A stretch of DNA of 34,930 bases from Anaerophilus nitritigenes. GTDB lineage: Bacteria; Bacillota; Clostridia; Peptostreptococcales; Thermotaleaceae. The notes below the pieces were generated by a model that saw only the letters and a list, made by a program, of their open reading frames with translations, was not told the origin of the DNA and did no database searches. Positions 1 through 9,652 of the stretch are shown piece after piece; within the stretch, counting starts at the first letter, position 1; every line of letters begins with the position of its first letter. The stretch spans positions 1 to 34,930 of the forward strand of contig NZ_RYYS01000031.1 of NCBI RefSeq assembly GCF_004138215.1. The letters run 5' to 3'. A program made the position numbers and the translations under genes.

Positions 1-81
1 GCTTTTATTTTAATAAATTTGAAGTTTCATTTCTATGTGTATTAGCATTTACGCTTACTTATATATGAAGGAGGGCAGTTT

Positions 82-1785
82 ATGTTTAAAACGAGTTGGG
101 AAGTGAATGAAGATATAGATTTTAAAAATTTAAAAGATGAAAAAGAGATTATATATAGCATTATTAGGAAAAAAGGAATTACAAATAAAGATGAAATTGA
201 AGAATTTTTATCTTCAAAGCCTCAAAAGACATATGATCCTTTTTTGATGAAAAATATGAAAGAAATTGTAGCAAAAATAATATATTTTATACAAGAAAAA
301 AAAAGTATTTGGATCTATGGGGATTATGACGTTGATGGAATTAGCAGTATTTCATTGCTGATGGAGTTTTTTAGTCATTTTACAAATAATCTTCATTATT
401 ATATTCCTCTAAGAGAGGAAGAAGGATATGGTCTTAATGGGGATGCAATAAAAGAAATTCATCAAAAAGGAGCAGAACTAATTATTACAGTAGATTGTGG
501 AGCTACATCGGTAGAAGAAGTTGCTTTAGCAAAATCATTAGGGATGGAGATTATTGTAACGGATCACCATAATTTATCAGATATTGTTCCAGATTGCTTG
601 ATTTTAAATCCAAAACAAAAAGATTCCATGTATCCTTTTTTGTATTTATGTGGATGTGGAGTTGCATTTAAACTCGCACAAGCTATACAAAAGACTTTAA
701 ATGCTCCTAAAAAATATTTGGCAGATGTATTGGATATAGTAGCACTTGCCACTGTTGCAGATGTGGTTCCTTTGATAGACGAAAATAGAACTCTTTTAAA
801 ATATGGATTAAGAACTATCAATAGCATGAAAAGGCCAGGACTTAGAAATCTTATTGAAGAAGTAAGGCTTTCAGATAAAGAAATCACATCAGGTCATATT
901 GGTTTTGTATTGGCTCCTCATTTTAATGCAAGTGGAAGAATTGATGATGCAAAAGCAGGAGTAAAGCTTCTTTTAAGTAAGGATCAACAAGAAATACAAA
1001 AGCTTGTAAAACACTTGGTAGATTGTAATCATGAAAGAAAAAAGATTCAAGAAAAGGGACTTGAAATTTGTAAAGAAAAAGTAGAAAAAGAATATAAAGA
1101 GGATCTTTTTTTAGTTGTAGATTCAGAAAAAACACATGAAGGAGTAATAGGAATTGTAGCAGGAAGAATTAGAGATCTTTATTATAAGCCTACTTTGATT
1201 GTAACACATTCTCATGAAGAAGGAATTTTAAAAGGAAGCGGAAGAAGTATTGAGGATATGGATATTTATGAAGAGATGAAAAAGTGTGGTGACTTATTTT
1301 TAAAATTTGGAGGACATAAAAATGCTTGTGGTTTTTCTATTGAAAAAAGTAAATTAGAGATACTTAGAGAAAGACTTAATAAACAGGCAATAGAAATACA
1401 ACAAAAATTTCCAAATACTTTCATTAAAAAAATAAAAGTAGATGCTATATTAAAACCTTCTTATATGACTGAAAAGTTAGTAGATTTATTAAAGAAGTTA
1501 GAGCCTTTTGGAATGGAGAATGAAAGACCTTGCTTTTTACTACCTAATATTGAAGTGAAAAACAAGGAGCAAGTGACTATGGGCAAGAATAATGAACATT
1601 TAAGAATAAAAGGAACACATTGTAATGATCATAATGAAATTACAGCTATTGGATTTTCTATGTCAGCAAATTACAAAGATCATCTTAAATCTTCTGATAC
1701 ACTAGACTTAGTAGGCTATCCAAAAATAAATGAGTGGAATGGATACAAAAGTATACAATTTATGATTTACGATATGAAAAAATAG
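82..1785 (+). CDS. recJ: Single-stranded-DNA-specific exonuclease RecJ
   Basis: RecJ degrades single-stranded DNA 5' to 3' in recombination and repair in the cytoplasm. The 567-residue product carries the DHH-superfamily metal ligands in order: YGDYDVDGISS at residues 79-89 (Asp81, Asp83, Asp85), ITVDCG with Asp138, and VTDHHN at 159-164 (Asp161, His162, His163). The DHHA1 region follows, with the FGGHKNACGF motif, and then a C-terminal OB-fold-like segment. The length matches the 577-residue E. coli enzyme and lacks the long C-terminal tail of Bacillus RecJ. The ATG is preceded by a strong GAAGGAGGG site. The gene ends at a terminator shared with the convergent cyclase gene. The 81 bases upstream are too short to show a promoter. 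Confidence 0.95.
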   Translation: MFKTSWEVNEDIDFKNLKDEKEIIYSIIRKKGITNKDEIEEFLSSKPQKTYDPFLMKNMKEIVAKIIYFIQEKKSIWIYGDYDVDGISSISLLMEFFSHFTNNLHYYIPLREEEGYGLNGDAIKEIHQKGAELIITVDCGATSVEEVALAKSLGMEIIVTDHHNLSDIVPDCLILNPKQKDSMYPFLYLCGCGVAFKLAQAIQKTLNAPKKYLADVLDIVALATVADVVPLIDENRTLLKYGLRTINSMKRPGLRNLIEEVRLSDKEITSGHIGFVLAPHFNASGRIDDAKAGVKLLLSKDQQEIQKLVKHLVDCNHERKKIQEKGLEICKEKVEKEYKEDLFLVVDSEKTHEGVIGIVAGRIRDLYYKPTLIVTHSHEEGILKGSGRSIEDMDIYEEMKKCGDLFLKFGGHKNACGFSIEKSKLEILRERLNKQAIEIQQKFPNTFIKKIKVDAILKPSYMTEKLVDLLKKLEPFGMENERPCFLLPNIEVKNKEQVTMGKNNEHLRIKGTHCNDHNEITAIGFSMSANYKDHLKSSDTLDLVGYPKINEWNGYKSIQFMIYDMKK

Positions 1786-1816
1786 AACTGTTATAAATTA
1801 TTCATAACAGTTCTAT
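1782..1816. terminator. Bidirectional rho-independent terminator between recJ and the cyclase gene
   Basis: A perfect 13-bp inverted repeat (1782-1794 with 1804-1816, 9-base loop) overlaps the last codons of both convergent genes. It has a T-rich tract on the right side (1815-1830) and A-rich sequence on the left (1776-1783). It can therefore terminate transcription from both sides. Confidence 0.85.
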
Positions 1817-2894
1817 TTTTTCCTCTTTTTTTTGCTAAATATAAATAAGCATCTGCATTTTCAAATAGTGTTTTTTTATCCATTCCACTTTGAAAATATT
1901 CAAGACCAATACTTATGGTGATAGATTGTCCATTTAATTCTTTATGACAGGTATTGCTAATAATAGAACGAATTTTTTCAACCATCATGTAAGCAAAAGC
2001 AGTATTTACATCTGTAAATAAAATAGCAAACTCTTCACCTCCATATCGAAATGGAAAATCATTAGGAGACAAATTGTCTTTTATAATTTTACCTATTCTT
2101 TCTAATATTATATCTCCTATTCTATGGCCATATTCATCATTGATTTTTTTAAAATTATCAATATCGAGTATAGCAAGATGAATAGAAAAAGGATGTTGAT
2201 CGGCTTGCTCTAGTAAAATATCTAAATATTCATGAAAAGATCTATGATTATAAAGTCCAGTAAGTCTATCTATTTTTAAATCTTTTTCTAAGAAAATATT
2301 TTGAATTAAAAGTTCTTGCCTAGATTTTATATTTTTGTAAGTGTGGTACAATATAGTTTGTTCTTTTTCTAAGATCCCTTTACAAATGAAAAAACTCATA
2401 ACTAGTAAAAGAATAATAACGATCAAATCTTGCGTAAAATCTGTTTGAGACGTCGAAGGATGAATCAAAAAAGTAATCACTATAAAAAAAATATTTAACA
2501 ATAGTGCGAAAATTACATTTTTAAGTTGAAAATAAAATACAGAGATGAGCATAGAGAGTATATAAGCAGATTTTAGAATATGAGATTCCATATGAAAATA
2601 GGATAGTATGCTTATAAAAATACAACTAGTTATAATGATAATTTTATCTTGAAAAGGATCAAAAGTTTTTAATAATACCTCTGTTATAAGAATTAAAATA
2701 GCTAAAAGAAAAGTAGGAAAAAGAATATGATATTGAATATAATGGATATTGCCCCTATGATATAAGAAATAACTTATACAAGCCCCTAAAAAAGATAAGC
2801 CAAGGCCTATCCACCCATAATCCAATATTTTTTTTGTCCACTCATTTTTATTAATAAGGGTAGAAACATCCAAAGATGTTTGATCAGTAGGCAT
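1791..2894 (-). CDS. Membrane-anchored GGDEF diguanylate cyclase
   Basis: This protein is predicted to make cyclic di-GMP from two GTP. The N-terminal half holds about six hydrophobic segments, followed by a short linker and a GGDEF domain. The domain opens with DRLTGLYNHRSF, contains LDIDNFKKIND, and has an intact RYGGEEFAIL active-site loop. The product-inhibition I-site (RxxD five residues before GGEEF) is absent: the positions read SPND. The enzyme may therefore lack classical feedback inhibition. I chose the ATG at 2894 (367 residues). An upstream in-frame TTG at 2924 would overlap the likely transcription start, because a TATAAT box lies at 2930-2935 on this strand. A candidate Spo0A box lies further upstream. 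The obvious candidate effector in this window is the PilZ domain of the cellulose synthase at 21693. Confidence 0.9.
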   Translation of the reverse strand: MPTDQTSLDVSTLINKNEWTKKILDYGWIGLGLSFLGACISYFLYHRGNIHYIQYHILFPTFLLAILILITEVLLKTFDPFQDKIIIITSCIFISILSYFHMESHILKSAYILSMLISVFYFQLKNVIFALLLNIFFIVITFLIHPSTSQTDFTQDLIVIILLLVMSFFICKGILEKEQTILYHTYKNIKSRQELLIQNIFLEKDLKIDRLTGLYNHRSFHEYLDILLEQADQHPFSIHLAILDIDNFKKINDEYGHRIGDIILERIGKIIKDNLSPNDFPFRYGGEEFAILFTDVNTAFAYMMVEKIRSIISNTCHKELNGQSITISIGLEYFQSGMDKKTLFENADAYLYLAKKRGKNRTVMNNL

Positions 2895-3205
2895 ACTTTC
2901 TTTGTCAGTCCTTTCTATGATCAATGAAAATTATATTTTCTTTTTTTCAACATCATAACATAACACACGAGGTTTATCTACAATTTTCGACAATGTAGAT
3001 TTGTAAAAAATAATAATATATGAGAATGATCTTTAGTATAGTATATGTAAGAATAATAAAATGTAACAATATAAAATAGAATAAGGACAAGTGCATATAA
3101 AATCTATGAAATCGGATTGTAGTAATGTTACGATCAAAATTTTCTAAATAGAGAATTTTCTTACAAAATATGAATGATTAAGAAAAACGTTGATTAGAAG
3201 AATGT
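2895..3205. other. Long intergenic stretch upstream of the cyclase, AT-rich
   Basis: No convincing protein gene is present. Features seen are a TATAAT on the minus strand at 2930-2935, a 7-bp inverted repeat (2976-2982 with 2994-3000), and within its loop a minus-strand TGTCGAA (2986-2992) that matches the Spo0A core. The rest is unstructured AT-rich sequence. The minus-strand open frame at 3214-3450 has no plausible start or composition. Confidence 0.5.
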
Positions 3206-3242
3206 AAAACATCTTATGCTATAGCAGAGGATGTTTTCTTTT
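3206..3242 (+). terminator. Orphan rho-independent terminator
   Basis: The outer stem AAAACATC/GATGTTTT (3206-3213 with 3230-3237) continues inward with few mismatches to a TGCT/AGCA tip. A T-rich run at 3234-3242 follows. It is oriented to stop plus-strand transcription, yet no plus-strand gene lies within about 1.4 kb upstream (recJ already has its own terminator). Confidence 0.65.
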
Positions 3243-3273
3243 TAAAAACACCATTTTTGAACAAAATAGGAGA

Positions 3274-3302
3274 TTGACACTTTAAATAACGAAAGATATG
3301 AT
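3274..3302 (+). promoter_or_regulatory. Sigma-A-type promoter of the activase gene
   Basis: TTGACA at 3274-3279 and TATGAT at 3297-3302 are separated by exactly 17 bp. This predicts a 5' leader of about 145 nt before the ATG at 3453, just downstream of the orphan terminator. Confidence 0.75.
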
Positions 3303-3452
3303 TGAATATATTATCATGATGGGTAATATATGTATAACAAGATAAGTAACAAAAATGTCTATATTTAAAGAATGATATGTTTATATAAATTGTAAAAAAG
3401 AAAGAATTTATTTGATAACATAAAATAGATAGTATAAATAGGGGGAGCAAAG

Positions 3453-6400
3453 ATGGATAAGGTTCTCAGAGTAGGACTTGATGTTGGTTCAACAACAGTA
3501 AAATTAGTTGTATTAGATGAACAAGGAGATGTCTTATATAAAGAATATGTAAGACATTTTTCTGATATTAAACATACAGTTATTTATATATTAGAGTCTG
3601 CAAAATCAATTCTTAAAAATCATCTTATAACTATTATGGTTACAGGATCTGGAGGACTAAATTTAGCTCAAAAATTTAAAGTTTCTTTTATTCAAGAAGT
3701 AATTGCATGTAGTAGTGCGATTGAGAGAATGATTTCAAAGACGGATGTAGCTATTGAATTAGGAGGAGAAGATGCAAAAATTACTTATCTTGGAGAATCT
3801 TTAGAGCAGAGGATGAATGGAACTTGTGCAGGCGGCACAGGAGCTTTTATTGATCAGATGGCAGCTCTTCTTCAAACAGATCCTAAGGGACTTAATGAAC
3901 TAGCTAAAAAACATAAAATCATTTATCCCATTGCTTCAAGATGTGGAGTATTTGCAAAAACAGATATACAACCTCTTTTAAATGAAGGAGCAGCCAAAGA
4001 AGATATTGCAGCATCAGTATTTCAAGCAGTAGTCAATCAAACCATTAGTGGACTTGCACAAGGAAGACCTATAAAGGGAAAAGTAGCTTTTTTAGGAGGG
4101 CCATTACACTTTCTATCAGAACTTAGAACTAGATTTATAGATACCTTGAAGATGAAGGACAAAGAAGTAATTTTTCCTGAGGATTCTCAATATTTTGTAG
4201 CTATGGGAGCAGCCTTATCTTCTAAAGAAGAAGAGCCTATTTTGGCTAAAAATCTATATGATAAAATACCAAATTTAGATATAAAATGGGAAGAAGAAAA
4301 TCAACAAATTCCTCCTTTGTTTGAGAGTCAAGAGGAGTATGAAACATTTAAAAATAGACATGAAAAACATAAAGTGAAAAAAGTAGATATAAAAACTTAT
4401 AGGGGAAATGCATATCTGGGTATTGATGCAGGATCTACTACTACAAAAATTGCACTCATTGATGAAGATGGTGCTCTTTTATATTCATTTTATGGAAGTA
4501 ATATGGGAAAACCATTAGAATCTAGCATTGAATCATTAAAAGATCTATACAAAAAAATAAATAAAAATACAAAAATTATACATACAGCTGTTACAGGATA
4601 TGGAGAACATTTATTAAGGGCAGCCCTTAAAATAGACATAGGGGAAATAGAAACAGTAGCTCACTATAAAGCAGCAGACTTTTTTTTACCAGGAGTAGAT
4701 TTTGTGATCGATATTGGTGGACAGGACATGAAAAGCTTAAAGGTTCGTGAGGGAAGTATAGAATCTATAATGCTTAATGAAGCGTGCTCATCAGGTTGCG
4801 GGTCATTTATTGAAACCTTTGCAAGATCACTAGATATGGATGTATTCACATTTACAAAAGAAGCTATAAGATCTAAAAATCCTGTAGACTTAGGAACTCG
4901 TTGTACAGTATTTATGAATTCTAGGGTAAAGCAAGCACAAAAAGAAGGCGTGAATGTAGGAGATATATCGGCAGGTCTTGCTATTTCTGTGATTAAAAAT
5001 GCTCTATACAAAGTAATAAGATTAAGAAATCCAAAGGATTTAGGAGATCGTGTGGTAGCACAAGGAGGTACCTTTCATAATGATGCAGTTCTTCGTGCTA
5101 TGGAACAAATCATAGGAAAAGAAGTAGTAAGACCTGATATTGCAGGAATTATGGGAGCTTTTGGAGCAGCACTCATTGCAAAGGAAAAATACAAAAGTGG
5201 ACATAAAACTACATTTGTAGGAGAAGAAGAATTAGAAAACTTCAAAGTTGAAACTTCGATGAAAAGATGCGGACTTTGTGGAAACAATTGTTTAATTACA
5301 ATCAATCATTTTTCAGATGGAAGAGAATTTATTTCTGGCAATAGATGTGAAAAGGGGTCAGGTACTCAAGAACTAGAAAATAAAATCCCAAACTTATATG
5401 AATACAAATATAAAAGAATATTTAAATATAATCCTTTGTCAAAACAAAGAGCAAAAAGAGGTATTATAGGACTGCCTAGAGTATTGAATATGTATGAGGA
5501 TTACCCATTTTGGTTTACTTTCTTTAATGAGTTAGGATATAGAGTTATATTATCTGGACGTTCTTCAAAAGAGCTTTATGAATTTGGGATGGAGACTATT
5601 CCTTCTGAATCTGTATGTTATCCTGCAAAATTAGTTCATGGGCATATTATGAATTTACTGCAAAGAGGAGTCAAAAAAATATTTTATCCTTGTATTCCTT
5701 TTAACAAAAAAGAGGACAAAGAAGCAGGAAATCATTATAATTGTCCAGTAGTTACTTCATATGCTGAGACTATTTATGCGAATATAGATGAATTAAGGGG
5801 CGAGGAAGTTATATTCTATCATCCTTTTTTACCAATTGATCATCCTAAAAAAATGGAGAAAAGATTAGTAGAAGCATTAAAGAATGAAAACATTTCAAAG
5901 GGAGAAATATCAAAAGCGTTACAATTGGCTTATCAAGAATGGGATGCTTATAAAGAAGAGGTTAAGAAAAAAGGTGAGGAGACTTTAAAATATTTAAAAG
6001 AAAAAAATCTAAAGGGGATCGTACTTACAGGAAGGCCTTATCATATAGATCCTGAAATCAATCATGGAATCCCTCAGCTTATTACAGGCTTGGGATTTGC
6101 AGTTTTATCAGAGGATTCTATCAGTCATTTAAAAAAGCCAAATAGACCTTTAAGAGTAGTAGATCAATGGGTATATCATTCAAGATTATATGCAGCTGCT
6201 ACTTTTGTAGCAGAACATAATAATCTTGAATTAGTTCAATTAAACTCTTTTGGCTGTGGACTGGATGCAGTTACAACAGATCAAGTACAAGAAATATTAG
6301 AAGAATATAAAAAACTTTATACAGTTTTAAAAATAGATGAAATCAATAACTTAGGAGCAGTAAGAATTCGTCTTCGTTCTTTGGTTGCAGCTATTCAAGA

Positions 6401-7700
6401 GAGAGAGAAGAAAAATTTTATTCCTAAAAAAATAGATAAATCTTCTGAAAGAATATTGTTTACAAAAGAAATGAAGAAAAAGCATACTATATTGATTCCT
6501 CAGATGTCTCCTATACATTTTCAATTTTTAAAAGTAGGATTAGATCGGGCAGGATATGATGCAGTGCTTTTAGAAAAAGTGAAAGATTCTACCATCAATG
6601 AAGGACTTACTTATGTGAATAATGATGCTTGTTATCCAGCCATTATGACAATAGGACAGATTATAGAGGCTTTGAAATCTGGAAAATATGATATAGATTC
6701 TACTTCTGTAATTATTTCGCAAACAGGAGGAGGCTGTAGAGCAACCAATTATATTGCATTCTTAAGAAAAGCGTTATGTGATGCAGGTTTAGAAAATGTA
6801 CCAGTAATTTCTTTGAATATGTCAGGACTTGAAAAAAATCCTGGATTTAAGCTTACTCCATCTTTAATTCATCATTTGATGATGGGTCTTGTGTATGGAG
6901 ACTTATTGATGAAGGTATTGTATAAAGTAAGACCTTATGAAAAAATAAAAGGTTCTGCTAATGAGCTTTATGAGTACTGGGTAGAAAAATGTAAAAAATC
7001 GTTAAGCAGTGCTTCGAAAAAAGAATTTGAAAAGAACATATATGATATCGTAAAAGATTTTGATGATTTTTTAACAGATGAAGATATAATTAAACCAAAG
7101 GTAGGAGTAGTAGGGGAGATTTTGGTAAAGTTTCATCCAAGTGCAAATAATCATGTAGTAGATTTGATAGAAAAAGAAGGTGCAGAAGCTGTTGTACCAG
7201 ATTTGATAGATTTTTTATTATATTGTGCCTTTGACTATAAAGTACAATACAAAATATTAGCAGGTACTTTTTTAGACATGATTAAGGGAGATACTGCTAT
7301 AAAAATTATAGAATATTATAGAAAAACTATGAGAAAAGCACTATCTAAAAGCAGGAGATTTACTCCTCCAAATACAATTGAAGAACTGGCAATGAAGGCA
7401 AAAAAACATTTATCGCTAGCTAATCAAACAGGCGAAGGCTGGTTTTTAACAGCAGAGATGATCGAACTTATTGAAAGTGGAGTAGAAAATATTTTATGTC
7501 TACAACCCTTTGCTTGTCTTCCTAATCACATTACAGGAAAAGGAATGATAAAGGAATTAAGAAGAACTTATTCTCATGCAAATATTACTCCTATTGATTA
7601 TGATCCAGGGGCAAGTGAAGTAAATCAAATCAATAGAATCAAGCTGATGTTATCTGTAGCGTTTAAAAATATTGAAAAAAAAGAACAAGTTGTATATTAG
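3453..7700 (+). CDS. Double-ASKHA acyl-CoA dehydratase activase-type protein (BcrA/BadF and DUF2229 families)
   Basis: This is a fused relative of HgdC-type activases, which use ATP hydrolysis to drive low-potential electron transfer to double-cubane or dehydratase partners. The first ASKHA module has [10 protein letters not shown] at 8-17, [17 protein letters not shown] with Cys125, and [10 protein letters not shown] with Cys164. Those cysteines sit where HgdC holds the [4Fe-4S] cluster bridging its dimer. The second module repeats this with [28 protein letters not shown] (Cys445) and GTRCTVF (Cys484). A CGLCGNNC cysteine cluster follows, then a DUF2229-type region and a C-terminal HgdB-like part containing NNDACYPA and a GGGCRATNY motif. 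At 1415 residues it matches the large stand-alone family in anaerobes. The start has a GGGGGAG site. No dehydratase alpha/beta pair, CoA-transferase or electron-transfer flavoprotein gene lies nearby, so the substrate is unknown. Confidence 0.88.
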   Translation: MDKVLRVGLDVGSTTVKLVVLDEQGDVLYKEYVRHFSDIKHTVIYILESAKSILKNHLITIMVTGSGGLNLAQKFKVSFIQEVIACSSAIERMISKTDVAIELGGEDAKITYLGESLEQRMNGTCAGGTGAFIDQMAALLQTDPKGLNELAKKHKIIYPIASRCGVFAKTDIQPLLNEGAAKEDIAASVFQAVVNQTISGLAQGRPIKGKVAFLGGPLHFLSELRTRFIDTLKMKDKEVIFPEDSQYFVAMGAALSSKEEEPILAKNLYDKIPNLDIKWEEENQQIPPLFESQEEYETFKNRHEKHKVKKVDIKTYRGNAYLGIDAGSTTTKIALIDEDGALLYSFYGSNMGKPLESSIESLKDLYKKINKNTKIIHTAVTGYGEHLLRAALKIDIGEIETVAHYKAADFFLPGVDFVIDIGGQDMKSLKVREGSIESIMLNEACSSGCGSFIETFARSLDMDVFTFTKEAIRSKNPVDLGTRCTVFMNSRVKQAQKEGVNVGDISAGLAISVIKNALYKVIRLRNPKDLGDRVVAQGGTFHNDAVLRAMEQIIGKEVVRPDIAGIMGAFGAALIAKEKYKSGHKTTFVGEEELENFKVETSMKRCGLCGNNCLITINHFSDGREFISGNRCEKGSGTQELENKIPNLYEYKYKRIFKYNPLSKQRAKRGIIGLPRVLNMYEDYPFWFTFFNELGYRVILSGRSSKELYEFGMETIPSESVCYPAKLVHGHIMNLLQRGVKKIFYPCIPFNKKEDKEAGNHYNCPVVTSYAETIYANIDELRGEEVIFYHPFLPIDHPKKMEKRLVEALKNENISKGEISKALQLAYQEWDAYKEEVKKKGEETLKYLKEKNLKGIVLTGRPYHIDPEINHGIPQLITGLGFAVLSEDSISHLKKPNRPLRVVDQWVYHSRLYAAATFVAEHNNLELVQLNSFGCGLDAVTTDQVQEILEEYKKLYTVLKIDEINNLGAVRIRLRSLVAAIQEREKKNFIPKKIDKSSERILFTKEMKKKHTILIPQMSPIHFQFLKVGLDRAGYDAVLLEKVKDSTINEGLTYVNNDACYPAIMTIGQIIEALKSGKYDIDSTSVIISQTGGGCRATNYIAFLRKALCDAGLENVPVISLNMSGLEKNPGFKLTPSLIHHLMMGLVYGDLLMKVLYKVRPYEKIKGSANELYEYWVEKCKKSLSSASKKEFEKNIYDIVKDFDDFLTDEDIIKPKVGVVGEILVKFHPSANNHVVDLIEKEGAEAVVPDLIDFLLYCAFDYKVQYKILAGTFLDMIKGDTAIKIIEYYRKTMRKALSKSRRFTPPNTIEELAMKAKKHLSLANQTGEGWFLTAEMIELIESGVENILCLQPFACLPNHITGKGMIKELRRTYSHANITPIDYDPGASEVNQINRIKLMLSVAFKNIEKKEQVVY

Positions 7701-7848
7701 TAAAGAGGCTTTATAAGAATAGCGTGTTTTTAAAAAATGATTTATTTTTTAAATGAACATATATTTAGTCTCATGAGAATAAATATTGTAAAATAATTCA
7801 AAAATTGATCGAAATCATACTTATAGTATATGAATATGTTTAATTAAT

Positions 7849-7876
7849 TTGACACAATAGTATATAATATGATAAT
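7849..7876 (+). promoter_or_regulatory. Candidate promoter of the PHA leader or a small RNA
   Basis: TTGACA at 7849-7854 and GATAAT at 7871-7876 have a 16-bp spacer. Transcription starting near 7884 would run about 190 nt to the strong hairpin at 8025-8072, and about 280 nt to the first PHA gene. Confidence 0.5.
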
Positions 7877-8024
7877 ATAATCTACATAAATAAAATATAT
7901 CTTAATGAATAAAAATAGATATATGTATATATAAGCTGTTTTTATATTAAGTATATAATAATTCATATGAAAATAAAATAAATTATGGAATAACCATTAA
8001 AATCAAATAATATATTTGCAATTT

Positions 8025-8080
8025 AAATGGCCCATAATAAAAGATATTTATATCTTTTATTATGGGCCATTTTTGTTTTA
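8025..8080 (+). terminator. Very strong hairpin terminator 90 bp before the PHA reductase gene
   Basis: A perfect 22-bp inverted repeat (8025-8046 with 8051-8072, 4-base loop) containing TGGCCCAT/ATGGGCCA is followed by TTTTTGTTTT. It sits 325 bp after the activase stop and 90 bp before the next gene. It therefore looks like the end of a short independent transcript or an attenuator rather than an ordinary gene-end terminator. Confidence 0.75.
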
Positions 8081-8162
8081 TAAAAAATAATAAACTTATT
8101 ACAGAAAAAAATTTTGATATAAATTAAATGAGAAAGATAGATAAAAGGAAAGGTGGATTTTT

Positions 8163-8903
8163 ATGAGATTAAAAAACAAAGTAGTGGTTGTTACAGGAGG
8201 AGGAAGAGGAATTGGAGAGGTTGTTTGTTTAAGATTTATAGAAGAAGGAGCAAAAATAGTAGTAATAGATAGAAATGGATCAGATGTAGAACGTGTTGTA
8301 GATAAAATTAAGCAAATAGGCGGAGAAGCTATAGGAAAAGAAGTAGATGTTACCAATAAAAATCAAGTAGATGAAATGGTAAAAGATATTATAAATAAAT
8401 ATAAAAAAATAGATGTTTTTATTAATAATGCAGGGATTACAGCAGATGCTAAATTAGAAAAAATGACTGAAGATCAATGGGAGCAAGTTATAGATGTGAA
8501 TTTAAAAGGAGTATTTTATTGTGGGCAAAGTGCTGCAAAAGTAATGAAAGAACAAGGATATGGAGTTATATTAAATACATCTTCTGTTGTAGGAGTTTAC
8601 GGAAACTTTGGTCAAACCAACTATGCTGCTTCAAAGTGGGGTGTAATTGGTATGACAAAAACATGGGCTAAGGAGTTGGGTAAATATGGAATAAGAGCTA
8701 ACGCGGTAGCTCCAGGATTTACTTTGACCCCAATGATAGAAAAAATGCCTCAGAATGTAATTAGAATGATGGAAGAGAAGTCTCCATTAAAAAAATTAGC
8801 ACAGCCTATTGACATTGCTAATGCATTTTTATTTCTTGCATCAGATGAAGCGAGCTTTGTTACAGGAACTGTATTGAATGTTGATGGAGGAGTAGTACTT
8901 TAG
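8163..8903 (+). CDS. phaB: Acetoacetyl-CoA reductase-like short-chain dehydrogenase (PhaB/FabG family)
   Basis: Predicted to reduce acetoacetyl-CoA to (R)-3-hydroxybutyryl-CoA, the monomer precursor for polyhydroxybutyrate. The 246-residue Rossmann protein has the cofactor loop TGGGRGIG at 11-18, NNAG at 88-91 and the catalytic tetrad Asn/Ser140-141/Tyr154/Lys158 (YAASK). It ends with the family signature FVTGTVLNVDGG. Asp36 at the end of the second beta strand (VVIDRNG) is the classical residue favouring NAD(H) over NADP(H). The start has an AAAGGTGG-like site. It lies first in the PHA gene cluster, 284 bp before phaJ. Sequence alone cannot exclude a FabG or another 3-hydroxyacyl dehydrogenase role; the PHA assignment rests on context. 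Confidence 0.8.
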   Translation: MRLKNKVVVVTGGGRGIGEVVCLRFIEEGAKIVVIDRNGSDVERVVDKIKQIGGEAIGKEVDVTNKNQVDEMVKDIINKYKKIDVFINNAGITADAKLEKMTEDQWEQVIDVNLKGVFYCGQSAAKVMKEQGYGVILNTSSVVGVYGNFGQTNYAASKWGVIGMTKTWAKELGKYGIRANAVAPGFTLTPMIEKMPQNVIRMMEEKSPLKKLAQPIDIANAFLFLASDEASFVTGTVLNVDGGVVL

Positions 8904-8911
8904 TTATAAAT

Positions 8912-8949
8912 CACTTAAACCACTTAAATTATTTTAAGTGGTTTAAGTG
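8912..8949. repeat. Perfect 17-bp palindrome after the reductase gene
   Basis: The arms 8912-8928 and 8933-8949 pair perfectly around a 4-base loop. Each arm is itself a near-tandem duplication of CACTTAAA, so four half-sites are present. No T tract follows on either strand. It may be a weak 3' hairpin, an mRNA-stabilising structure, or an operator for the downstream phaJEC genes. Confidence 0.6.
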
Positions 8950-9187
8950 TACATATTAAGTCCTAATTCGTAAACTAATAGTATAATAAAAACTTTATTC
9001 GAAATTATCTTAAAATAAAAACTTTAAATTATGTTTAGAGAAGAAAAACAAGGGTAAAAATTCTTTAAATTTAAAAAGCGAAAAGTATAAATTTTCAAAA
9101 TAAAAAGTGTTTTAAGTTATAAAAAAAGGATAAAAATGAAATAACATGTATTAAAATTATAAAAAATAAAATGTAGGGGGATGATTT

Positions 9188-9640
9188 ATGGTATTAAAAA
9201 TGTATGATTTTGCATATGAGGAAGAAATAAAGGATAGATCGTATGAATCCATTTTTATAGGAGAAAAAGAAAGTGTTACAAAACAAATTACATCAGAGGA
9301 TGTAGTAACTTTTGCAAGTATTACAGATGATAAAAATCCATTACATTTAGATGATAGATTTGCTCAAAAGAGTATATTTAAAAAAAGAATAGTTCATGGA
9401 ATGTTAAGTGGATCATTGATTTCAGCAGTTTTAGGAACAAAACTGCCAGGAATTAATACAATATATATGAGTCAAAATTTGAAATTTTTAGCACCTGCTT
9501 ATATGGGAGATATTTTAACAGCGACAGTAGAGGTAATTGAAAAAAAAGATGAAAAAAAAATATTAATCCTGCATACGATGGTTACAAATCAATTTAATGA
9601 AAAACTTGTAGAAGGACAAGCAGTAGTTAAAAAATTATAA
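9188..9640 (+). CDS. phaJ: MaoC-like (R)-specific enoyl-CoA hydratase (PhaJ)
   Basis: Predicted to hydrate trans-2-enoyl-CoA to (R)-3-hydroxyacyl-CoA, feeding beta-oxidation or fermentation intermediates into PHA synthesis. The 150-residue hot-dog-fold protein has the hydratase-2 motif ITDDKNPLHLDDRFA with the catalytic pair Asp48 and His53, followed by KRIVHGMLSGSLIS, the canonical second family block. The usual Gly before the catalytic Asp is replaced by Asp. The start has a GTAGGGGG site 9 bases upstream. It is 12 bp from phaE, so the two are co-transcribed. Confidence 0.88.
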   Translation: MVLKMYDFAYEEEIKDRSYESIFIGEKESVTKQITSEDVVTFASITDDKNPLHLDDRFAQKSIFKKRIVHGMLSGSLISAVLGTKLPGINTIYMSQNLKFLAPAYMGDILTATVEVIEKKDEKKILILHTMVTNQFNEKLVEGQAVVKKL

Positions 9641-9652
9641 GGGGGAATAACA

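Noticed and set aside
3214-3450. 78-codon minus-strand open frame in the gap before the activase
   Set aside because: Composition is dominated by Phe, Ile, Tyr and His as expected from reading AT-rich non-coding DNA. It covers the activase promoter and a terminator and has no recognisable motif.
8025-8072. Miniature transposable element ends
   Set aside because: The two arms are separated by only 4 bases and followed by a T tract. A terminator explains it better, and no target duplication is visible.
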